Shown here: positions 1-6,484 of the stretch, piece by piece
Numbering within the stretch: the stretch's first letter is position 1
How the letters are laid out: each line of letters starts with the position of its first letter
Assembly: GCA_964626565.1 (NCBI GenBank)
Contig: CAZVFX010000224.1
Coordinates: 1 to 6,828, forward strand
DNA from: CAZVFX01 sp964626565
GTDB lineage: Bacteria; Myxococcota_A; UBA9042; CAIXZC01
Direction of reading: 5' to 3'
Length of the DNA stretch: 6,828 nucleotides
The notes under the pieces: generated by a model
What the model was told of the DNA's origin: nothing
The model's input: only the letters and a program-made list of their open reading frames with translations
Database searches by the model: none
Program-made: the position numbers and the translations under genes

Positions 1-2
1 AC

Positions 3-695
3 GCAGACGGCGAGACCATCGACTGGGGTGCTCCCGTCCTCGAGTACGATGCGGACGGGATCCTGCAGGTGCAGACGGTCCAGGGCAATCTGGACCAGGA
101 AATCGAAGACCGGGAGGCCGCCGATACTGCCCTGGACAACGCCAAGCTCGACAAGGCCGGCGGCACCGTCTCAGGCGACCTGTTCCTCGAAGGCAAGCTC
201 ACCCTCGATGCCGACGACGTCAACGACATCGCCTTTGACGATTGGATCGAATTCGTTCGCTGGGTCCAGCCGTGCCAGGGGAACTCCGGCGATTGGGAGA
301 ACCTTGGGTTCGCCTGGAAGTCCATCGAAGACGCCCTGGGCAAGACCCTCTACGTCCCGCTCCCCGGCATCATCGGAGCCGAGCTCGTCAGCGTGGACGT
401 CGGCCTCTACAACGTCGGCGGCGTCAGCTACAACGTCGTCCTCGGCTTCTCCACCGCCGACTGGACCGACTTCCTCGCCACCTCCCAGGACTTCGGCGAG
501 ATCACCGTCGGCGTCGATGGTAGCGAGAGCGTCGTCACCAACGTCCCCCTCGTCGATCCCGCTCCCCCCAACGATCCGATCCCCTTCGCCTTCGATTCCG
601 CCCATCCCCTCTGGCTCCGAGTGAAGACCGGCGGCGCTGGCATCCTCTTCACCGGGGCGAAGGCGACCTACCGTCGGAAGCGGATGGCGGTGTAG
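3..695 (+). CDS. phage tail-fibre-like structural protein, 5' partial
   Basis: The reading frame is open from the left edge of the window to a TAG at 693-695, giving 230 visible residues; the true start lies outside the window. A GTG at 69 is in frame but is not needed as a start, because coding continues upstream of it. Visible residues about 23-50 are a polar, heptad-like helix (VQTVQGNLDQEIEDREAADT), followed by KLDKAGGTVSGDLFLEG at about 48-64. That resembles the KAGGTMTGPL-type motif found in many phage tail-fibre and collar proteins, where a trimeric coiled coil leads into a beta-rich shaft. The remainder is rich in beta-type segments (YVPLPGIIGAELVSVDVGLY, LWLRVKTGGAGILF) and ends in a basic tail, RRKRMAV, so it could be a tip or carbohydrate-binding domain. 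Third codon positions are strongly C-biased (GTC, CTC, GCC, ATC), unlike the genes to the right. It is probably the end of a phage or phage-derived structural operon. The coding call is firm; the fibre assignment rests on one short motif plus the coiled coil. Confidence 0.6.
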   Translation, partial: ADGETIDWGAPVLEYDADGILQVQTVQGNLDQEIEDREAADTALDNAKLDKAGGTVSGDLFLEGKLTLDADDVNDIAFDDWIEFVRWVQPCQGNSGDWENLGFAWKSIEDALGKTLYVPLPGIIGAELVSVDVGLYNVGGVSYNVVLGFSTADWTDFLATSQDFGEITVGVDGSESVVTNVPLVDPAPPNDPIPFAFDSAHPLWLRVKTGGAGILFTGAKATYRRKRMAV

Positions 696-793
696 AGGCC
701 TTACTATAACCTCCGGACATCTCAGCCTTTCTTGCATATCGTTCACCCCTCGGCTACGGTGACCAGGTGAGGCCCAGCAATGGGAGTGTGCCA
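696..793 (+). promoter_or_regulatory. intergenic spacer with weak promoter candidate
   Basis: These 98 bases are the only real non-coding gap in the window, and the only place a promoter for the following gene could sit without lying inside the tail-fibre-like gene. TTGCAT at 732-737 and TACGGT at 755-760 are 17 bases apart, the ideal sigma-70 spacing, but each box matches consensus at only three of six positions. The start of the spacer is AT-rich (TTACTATAA at 701-709). A small imperfect hairpin, GAGG/CCTC enclosing TTA/TAA (695-713), follows the upstream stop, but it has no T-tract and is not a convincing terminator. A promoter is expected here from gene layout; these exact boxes are only suggestive. 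Confidence 0.25.
782..786 (+). promoter_or_regulatory. ribosome binding site (GGGAG) fixing the start at 794
   Basis: GGGAG lies seven bases before the ATG at 794, near-ideal Shine-Dalgarno spacing. The alternative in-frame GTG at 767 would add nine residues but has no purine-rich element in front of it, and the GTG at 788 lies too close behind this site. The ATG at 794 is therefore preferred. Confidence 0.6.
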
Positions 794-1549
794 ATGACAC
801 AAAGCCAGACCCAGCAGGGTGAATCAAGTGTGACAAGATCGGACTTGTACGGCGTTCCCACTCCGCAACGAACAAGTACTTGGGTACCGATCCCACATTT
901 TCGAATGCTAGAGGAAGTCGAACGAAGCCTGAAGGCATACGACATGGAGACCGTGTCGAGCAGGCATCTTCTTACGAAGGGGGGGGAGAGGTACTTCGGT
1001 GTGCTTCACATTGGAGCGGGAGACGGTGACGAATACGAAACTGTCATAGGGCTTCGGAACAGCCATGACAAGAGCTTCGTCGCTGGTCTCGCCTGCGGGT
1101 CACATGTGTTCGTATGCTCGAATTTGGCCTTCTGGGGCGACGTTGTGATCTCCCGCAAACACACCGAACACATTGAGCGTGACCTGCGCCCCCTGGTTTC
1201 CGGAGCCCTGGGCCGCTTGGTGGAGATGCGCCATGTCCAGGAACACCGTGTCGCTCAGTACAAGGAGACAACGCTGGGGGATGTTGAGGCCCATGATGTG
1301 CTCGTGCGCGCCATGGACGCTGGAGTCATTTCTGCTTCACGGCTGCCTCGAGTCCTGAGCTGCTGGAGAGGGGAGCGTGACGCTGTTTGGGGTGGAGAAG
1401 TTGACGTTGCTTTCGAACCCGGGACAGCTTGGAGACTGTTCAACGCCTTCACTTTCGTCTTGAAAGGCATTGCCATGGCCTCGCTGCTTCGTAGAACGCA
1501 GCGTCTTCATGTGCTCATGGATCAGGCGGTCGGTCTACCAACCGTATGA
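794..1549 (+). CDS. DUF932-like protein (phage/plasmid-associated family)
   Basis: This is a 251-residue soluble protein with no signal peptide or membrane segment. After a polar, probably disordered N-terminus (residues 1-28) comes TWVPIPHFRMLEEVERSL (29-46). The core is VIGLRNSHDKSFVAGLACGS at 84-103, then HVFVCSNLAFWGDVV (104-118) and RKHTEHIERDL (121-131). Near the end is TAWRLFNAFTFVLKG (211-225). An RNSHD-type motif, a VCSN motif with a following HT, and a C-terminal TAW-LFNA-T block are the pattern I associate with DUF932 (the TIGR03299-type 'phage/plasmid-related' proteins). These are common on plasmids, phages and integrative elements, and their biochemical role is not established. 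At 251 residues it is shorter than many members (often about 300 or more). It starts after its own ribosome binding site and converges on the large ATPase gene, the two stop codons abutting. Codons 62-65 contain a run of eight G (979-986). The family call is from motif recall, not an alignment. Confidence 0.65.
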   Translation: MTQSQTQQGESSVTRSDLYGVPTPQRTSTWVPIPHFRMLEEVERSLKAYDMETVSSRHLLTKGGERYFGVLHIGAGDGDEYETVIGLRNSHDKSFVAGLACGSHVFVCSNLAFWGDVVISRKHTEHIERDLRPLVSGALGRLVEMRHVQEHRVAQYKETTLGDVEAHDVLVRAMDAGVISASRLPRVLSCWRGERDAVWGGEVDVAFEPGTAWRLFNAFTFVLKGIAMASLLRRTQRLHVLMDQAVGLPTV

Positions 1550-1552
1550 TCA
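1547..1552. other. TGATCA palindrome forming both convergent stop codons
   Basis: TGA at 1547-1549 ends the plus-strand DUF932-like gene, and TCA at 1550-1552 is the reverse complement of the TGA ending the minus-strand ATPase gene. The two genes therefore meet tail to tail with zero bases between them. There is no room for an intergenic terminator, so each transcript must run into the other gene, giving 3' antisense overlap, or end by a factor-dependent route. Confidence 0.9.
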
Positions 1553-4500
1553 ACTCCCTCGTGGGCCGAATTCTCCCACCCTCAGCACGACCTCCTCTGC
1601 CTCATCAAATCGGTCCACGCGCAGCTGAACACGCTGTTGGACCCTTGACTCTGCTGTGACGACGGCCGAACGAAGCTGCGCCACTGGATTTCGGATAGTG
1701 CGAACGAACGGCAATGCTCCAGGGATGTCAGCCCGGAGGTTCCCTACCAGGTAGAGGTAGAAGCGTTCAGCAAGTTCTCCAGAGGAGGATACTTTCCACT
1801 CGTTCCAGGTCATCTCCTGGACCCGAGCAGCCACCCCCGAGGATTTCAGTTCGATACAGCGCTCGACCTCCCCTACGGGGCCAAGGGTCAGGATGTCAAA
1901 GCCTGGGAAGTGACGGTTGAGTCCGTAACGAGAGACCAGATCGTCAAATGCCTGGCAGAAGGTTGATGAGGAGTCTCTGGCTCGGGCGATTTCCGCCGGA
2001 GAGGAAACGTCAAAGACGCGTTGCACCGGCTGGACTGCCTGCCTGGAGTCCCCTGACTCGGATTCGTCGCCGTTAGCTTCGCGCATGACGCGGATAGCCT
2101 CGAAGCGAAGCGCAACCTGCATTCCGACGATGTCTTGCGCATCACGGTCTGTCCGGTGAGTATGCTTGTTCGAGGGAGATGAGGAGTTGCCCTTCTGTGT
2201 GGGAGGTGGCTGCGTACCCTTTGGTGCGTTACCAGGGGAATCCTCATCAGGGGGGCATTGGATGGTGACAGGCTCTCCCTCAATGAACAGCTCATCTGGA
2301 GAGTACAGTGGATAGACCAATACCGTTGGGTCTTCCTCGCTCTCCTCGACGTCCAGGTGCGAATCGAGCGGCTGGTGCTCTTCATCCTTCAAGTCCGGAA
2401 GCGTCTGCTCTACGTCCAACTTGGGTACCTGGTTTTCTGAGTTCTTCGGTACCGGTGATTCGCGACGGAGCACAACCAGTTTGTCCTCCCGCTCTTTCCC
2501 GTATGGTGCGCCGGCTGCTCTCAAGATGTGCTCTCGCGCGTTGTCGCTGGAAGCATTCAGAAGGGCAGCAAACTGCAGCACCTGGTTCACCTCAAGGTAC
2601 TCGCAAAGCGCCATCGCAAGGGCAGTTGCCTTCTTGTCCCCAAGCGGAACTGACCAGGGCACTTCATCCCAAAGCAGAAGAACGGTCGTGCGATCCTTGG
2701 AGACGAAATGGGTTCGCTGTCTTGGGGTGCCGTTGTCGCCACCTGAAGGCAGGGAGAACGATACCAGCAGTGACTCAATCGGCTCCACCCGCTCGATGAA
2801 ATCTCGCATTCGAGAGATGTCACGCTGCACTTGCTCGGACCCGCTTCGATCCACCTCCAGCATGCAGAGCAGGTATGCCGCTTGGCGGAACAGCTGGTGG
2901 CGGAAGGCTTTCAGGCCTTGGGTGGGCAATGCCGACTCGCCTGCCGTGAAACTCCAGTTCACTGTGTCTTCCAAAGACTGTGATCCGAAGAACTGGGGCA
3001 ACCTGGCTAGGGCTACCCTCTCCCCCTCTAGGATGAATGTCCATACGGTCTGGGAACCACCGAGGCGGGCTCTTGTGTCCCGCCTCGCTGCATGCGTCAC
3101 CTTTGAGGCGGGCGAGAAACGATAGCCTCCCTCGCCGTCGTGCTCCAGTATGGGGATATCTGCAAGCAATTGCCGAGCATCTGTCCAACCGTTGTCTCCC
3201 CGGGTCGTTGGCATCAGTTCGAACATGTGCCGGTATGTGGGCCGAATGACATCCCTCAGGTCTGAGCGTTCTAGCTGACCCTCTTCGCCATCGAACAACT
3301 TGGAGAGTCTTCGACAGACGGTCGCTGCGTCAGATGGACGGAAAGTGCCCTGGCTCAACTCTTGTCGAATGCCCAGGGCATCAGCCATGCCCCGGCGCCC
3401 CGAGAGGGATTTCGCAACTCTCGAAGGAAGCGTCGGAATCAAGAACTGGTCGACCTCTTTCATTCTCGCTGGCTGGAACCGCCGTTTTGCCTCTGAACCA
3501 GGAATCCAGGCATCGTTGGGTCTTCGAGGCCCGTGGACAGTAGGGCACCAAGGGTAGCTCCGAAGACGCCAAAGCCAGAAATCGTACCCCACGTCAAATA
3601 GCTCATCGCTCCATGGTCTTGGGGGCTTGTTCCGCCTTGCAGGCACCCGGTCCGCCGGAACAAGCGCCAATCTGGCTCGGGCGATACGTGACAGTTGCTT
3701 CCAGTTCAATGCTAGATGCCTGAAGAGGCTCTCCGCCATCCCCGGTGCCTGGCCCTCAGCAATCCATCGCTGAAGTGTGTGCAGATGCTCAAGGTCATGC
3801 AGTCGGACGATGTGCTTGTTCGCTCCATCCGCCTTCTCGTTTTCTGCCAACTCCTTGTACAAGGTGTCAACGTATGCTCCCCATTTTTCCTCCGGAAGCC
3901 GCTGACACCATCCACCCTGAGGTCTAGAAAGCCCCCGTGTCTTCAGCCAACCACCTCGAGCCTCTTCAACATCTTGGAAGGACACTGGGCGCAAGCTGGT
4001 ATTGACTCCCAGCCAGGCGAAGAACTCCAGCCATTGGTCTCGTTCGTGGTCGACAAGAGCGGCCTCGTCGTCTTCGTCCTCAGACGCTTCCTCCACATCT
4101 TCCATCTGTTCTTCGGAATCCGTTGAGACATGGCGCAGTTGGTCCAGAAGACCCACGAAACGCTCTGGCTTCACGAGGATGTGGAGCGATGGCAAATCCC
4201 CCACTGACTGCGAGTCAACATCTTCGAACAGAGCCTCGACTGACGCTTCTCCAACCCAGTCCCGGCCGAAGTAAGTACGGTAGGCAGGTACCCAGTACTC
4301 CCCCCCATCCTCCGTCTGGCAAGGCACGGGCAGACGAGCGAGTCCGAACAAGGCACGGTTCGACCCGATCCGTTCGTATGGAAGAGGGGAGTTCTTGTCC
4401 GGAGCCCGACCGGCAAGCTGACACAGGGCTGCCAACACGTCGAATCGCCTCAGGGGCTCAGTGTCCTCCTTTGTACGATCCAACGTAAGCCGGGGAAGAA

Positions 4501-6484
4501 CTGCTGATCGCATGACTTCCGGGAATTTGAACTCACGAATATCCCAGATGGCCTGCCAGGCCACCATCTCATCGTGAAGGAGCTCGTTCCTCTGTTTCGG
4601 CGGTAACGTACCCCAGCACACATCCCTGGATAGGAAACAAAGCCCCTCAAGAGGTACTTCTCCCTTAAGCGAGCGCGGCGGGAAGAAACAGCCCAGTCCC
4701 TCCGTTCGTATGTGATTCAGGGTTCCGTCGTTCCGGGTACTCCCCACAGGAAACAGTCGTCTTTCACGCACAGCATCCCTAAACGACTGCTTGTCTTCGT
4801 CTGCAAGCAGTTCCCACCAGACACGAGTTACGAGGTCGAGTGTCCTATCAGTCAACAGCCCGTTGCCTCTTGTCTGCGTGATTCTAGCCTCAGGCGTCAT
4901 GCGCTCCAGTAGCTTGGGGAGCTCAGAGTAGCTGAGCACTGAGGCCCCGAGGTCGCCTAGCACTTCTCCAGAAGCGGCGTCACAAACCTCTGCAGCAGGA
5001 AGGCGGCCGCTGCGCGTCGAGACCCTCTTGTCGCCGAGTTGACGCCGAATAGTCATCCCAAGTTCACGATCCCTTGAGAAGGGAGGGAAGACGGCAATAC
5101 TCTCAATCGGTGCTTGTTCCCCATCGCCGGTGGGAATGAACGGGTTCCCATGAAGGGTCTTTCGCACGGCTGATATCAAAATGCGAGCAGCTGATGTCTC
5201 GGGTTGGACAGGCTCGCCATCCTCATCCACGACGCTTGAACGGTCGAAGAGAGCCAGCATCTCACTAACCGGCTGTCCACTGCTGTGGGCGTATTGAACC
5301 ACCCTGTTGCACAGCAGCCTGCCCGCCTGCTCCACCAGGAACCGGTTGTAGTTCCTGGGGTCCTCTCCACAGCGAATGGACTGACGAGAGAGGTCACAGT
5401 TGAACGCTCCGTTTATCAAGATTGGAAACGGGACTCTCTCTCCTGTAGCCAGGAATACATGAAAGCGCGGATCTCGGCTGTTCGGTTGAAGGTAGTCGGT
5501 ACGTTCGTCAACAGGCATGGCGACGGATACTTCAGTCAACTCCACATCTCGCCAGGATGCCCCCTCTATCCCTCCTCGGTGGTCCTGGATCTCGATGTCA
5601 GATTCACTGAAGACAGCGAAACTCTGTTCGCCGGTCTCGTCAGCGATATGCACACGAACCATGCCTGCCCCAGGCAGCTCTCCAACAGGAACCCACCCTT
5701 GCCCTTCCTTCCATAGCTCCCTGGTGAGACTCCAACTGGCCCGCTTCGTCTGACCGAGCTCGTTGCGGATATCGACTTTTTCAAGGCGACGTAAAAACAG
5801 GATGGCTTTGGCATCCATCCGCTCAAGAGCGCGTGCCACATCCTGAGCAGTCTTGGCCGAGTCCAACGGGAATTGGAAGACGGTGTTCATCCCATCGTCA
5901 AGGAGCTGCTGTACCCGCTGTGGGATCTTCTCTGCAGGGAAAGGCAGCCGCATTGCCGGCGCTCTATTCTGCCCCCGAAGGAGGTCTCCCCCGAACTCCT
6001 CACGTAGCAGGTCGGCGCTCGCAGTCCGGTCGAATCGGAAGCTCAGTTCCCGCGAGAAAATTGATGGGCGGTCGGTCAGTTCAAGGACCGACTTGAATCC
6101 CATTCCCTTGTGCCCAATGGAGGCTCGCTTCCTGCCCGCCACTCCCTTCGTGGAGACGGACACACCGCACAGAGAACGCACATCGTCCTCGTTGATCGGT
6201 CGACCGGTGTTGGCAACAAGTAGACAGTCGTTCGTCAGTACGATGGCAACAGAATCGTTCAGCCCGTTTTCACCCATAGCGTCATCTGCATTCTGCAGCA
6301 ACTCATAGGCGAAGCGTCCACGGTAGTTCTGGGCAATCTCTGCTTCCAGAGAGTAGTGTTCTCGAACATCTGCAGGCATCGCTCGATACGCAGTTAGCCT
6401 ATGCTCCCGGAGGCCTGCGAGAAGTGTCTCCACGCACCCTACTCCCTGGGCCTTTTGTCTGCCCGTGGCCACGTCACGCATCAT
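1550..6484 (-). CDS. NO VEIN/sacsin-type GHKL ATPase fused to NOV_C (DUF3883) nuclease-like domain
   Basis: This 1644-residue protein is encoded without interruption. The N-terminus is a GHKL (Hsp90-like) ATPase of sacsin/NO VEIN type. Its N-box, RFAYELLQNADDA (57-69), supplies E61, N65 and D68. VANTGRP (90-96) is the G1-like nucleotide loop, CGVSVSTKG covers 106-114, and IGHKGMGFKSVLELTD (123-138) is the glycine-rich ATP lid. NTVFQFPL (200-207) and FHVFLATGERVPFPILINGAF (341-361, with DLSRQSI following) match the strand and transducer-like part of such ATPases. Residues about 400-1340 are unassigned and contain an acidic patch at 787-807. Residues about 1345-1450 are a proline-, serine- and acid-rich, probably disordered linker. 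The C-terminus, about 1505-1583, fits NOV_C/DUF3883: PGFDI (1527-1531), IELKSSG (1544-1550), TWNEW (1559-1563) and FYLYLVGNL (1575-1583). D1530 with E1545-x-K1547 is the PD-(D/E)XK nuclease signature. The same ends occur in plant NO VEIN and in large uncharacterised bacterial proteins. The ATG start overlaps the upstream stop (ATGA) and has AGGAG and AAAGG in front, implying translational coupling. An anti-phage or anti-plasmid ATP-dependent nuclease role is inferred, not shown. Confidence 0.92.
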   Translation of the reverse strand: MMRDVATGRQKAQGVGCVETLLAGLREHRLTAYRAMPADVREHYSLEAEIAQNYRGRFAYELLQNADDAMGENGLNDSVAIVLTNDCLLVANTGRPINEDDVRSLCGVSVSTKGVAGRKRASIGHKGMGFKSVLELTDRPSIFSRELSFRFDRTASADLLREEFGGDLLRGQNRAPAMRLPFPAEKIPQRVQQLLDDGMNTVFQFPLDSAKTAQDVARALERMDAKAILFLRRLEKVDIRNELGQTKRASWSLTRELWKEGQGWVPVGELPGAGMVRVHIADETGEQSFAVFSESDIEIQDHRGGIEGASWRDVELTEVSVAMPVDERTDYLQPNSRDPRFHVFLATGERVPFPILINGAFNCDLSRQSIRCGEDPRNYNRFLVEQAGRLLCNRVVQYAHSSGQPVSEMLALFDRSSVVDEDGEPVQPETSAARILISAVRKTLHGNPFIPTGDGEQAPIESIAVFPPFSRDRELGMTIRRQLGDKRVSTRSGRLPAAEVCDAASGEVLGDLGASVLSYSELPKLLERMTPEARITQTRGNGLLTDRTLDLVTRVWWELLADEDKQSFRDAVRERRLFPVGSTRNDGTLNHIRTEGLGCFFPPRSLKGEVPLEGLCFLSRDVCWGTLPPKQRNELLHDEMVAWQAIWDIREFKFPEVMRSAVLPRLTLDRTKEDTEPLRRFDVLAALCQLAGRAPDKNSPLPYERIGSNRALFGLARLPVPCQTEDGGEYWVPAYRTYFGRDWVGEASVEALFEDVDSQSVGDLPSLHILVKPERFVGLLDQLRHVSTDSEEQMEDVEEASEDEDDEAALVDHERDQWLEFFAWLGVNTSLRPVSFQDVEEARGGWLKTRGLSRPQGGWCQRLPEEKWGAYVDTLYKELAENEKADGANKHIVRLHDLEHLHTLQRWIAEGQAPGMAESLFRHLALNWKQLSRIARARLALVPADRVPARRNKPPRPWSDELFDVGYDFWLWRLRSYPWCPTVHGPRRPNDAWIPGSEAKRRFQPARMKEVDQFLIPTLPSRVAKSLSGRRGMADALGIRQELSQGTFRPSDAATVCRRLSKLFDGEEGQLERSDLRDVIRPTYRHMFELMPTTRGDNGWTDARQLLADIPILEHDGEGGYRFSPASKVTHAARRDTRARLGGSQTVWTFILEGERVALARLPQFFGSQSLEDTVNWSFTAGESALPTQGLKAFRHQLFRQAAYLLCMLEVDRSGSEQVQRDISRMRDFIERVEPIESLLVSFSLPSGGDNGTPRQRTHFVSKDRTTVLLLWDEVPWSVPLGDKKATALAMALCEYLEVNQVLQFAALLNASSDNAREHILRAAGAPYGKEREDKLVVLRRESPVPKNSENQVPKLDVEQTLPDLKDEEHQPLDSHLDVEESEEDPTVLVYPLYSPDELFIEGEPVTIQCPPDEDSPGNAPKGTQPPPTQKGNSSSPSNKHTHRTDRDAQDIVGMQVALRFEAIRVMREANGDESESGDSRQAVQPVQRVFDVSSPAEIARARDSSSTFCQAFDDLVSRYGLNRHFPGFDILTLGPVGEVERCIELKSSGVAARVQEMTWNEWKVSSSGELAERFYLYLVGNLRADIPGALPFVRTIRNPVAQLRSAVVTAESRVQQRVQLRVDRFDEAEEVVLRVGEFGPRGS
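6481..6484 (-). other. ATGA start-stop overlap (translational coupling)
   Basis: On the minus strand, ATGA at 6484-6481 contains the start codon of the large ATPase gene and the TGA stop of the upstream gene. This four-base overlap is a classic sign that ribosomes ending the first gene re-initiate on the second, giving linked expression of the two proteins. Confidence 0.85.

Noticed and set aside
28..624. 198-residue plus-strand frame overlapping the tail-fibre-like gene
   Set aside because: The translation is almost wholly Ser/Pro/Thr/Arg, the usual +1 shadow of GC-rich coding DNA. The overlapping frame has the fibre motif and continues to the window edge.
695..713. Possible terminator hairpin after the tail-fibre-like gene
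   Set aside because: The stem is only GAGG/CCTC plus TTA/TAA with a two-base bulge and a three-base loop, and no T-tract follows.
758..770. GGTGA direct repeat (758-762 and 766-770) as an operator
   Set aside because: A five-base repeat is expected by chance, and no longer symmetry surrounds it.
767..793. GTG start at 767 for the DUF932-like gene
   Set aside because: No Shine-Dalgarno sequence precedes it, while the ATG at 794 has GGGAG at ideal spacing.
171..938. 255-residue open frame on the minus strand across the tail-fibre-like gene and spacer
   Set aside because: It runs antisense to a gene with strong C-ending codon bias, which removes stop codons on the other strand. Its composition is low-complexity Gly/Asp/Glu/Val with no domain, so it is a shadow.
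2421..3125. 234-residue plus-strand frame inside the large ATPase gene
   Set aside because: It is antisense to a continuous, motif-bearing 1644-codon gene, has no ribosome binding site of note and no recognisable domain.
1550..6484. Assignment of the large gene to a specific named defence system (BREX, DISARM, Druantia, Zorya and similar)
   Set aside because: None of the marker components of those systems is visible in the window. The ATPase plus NOV_C architecture alone does not justify a named system without profile searches and the rest of the operon.
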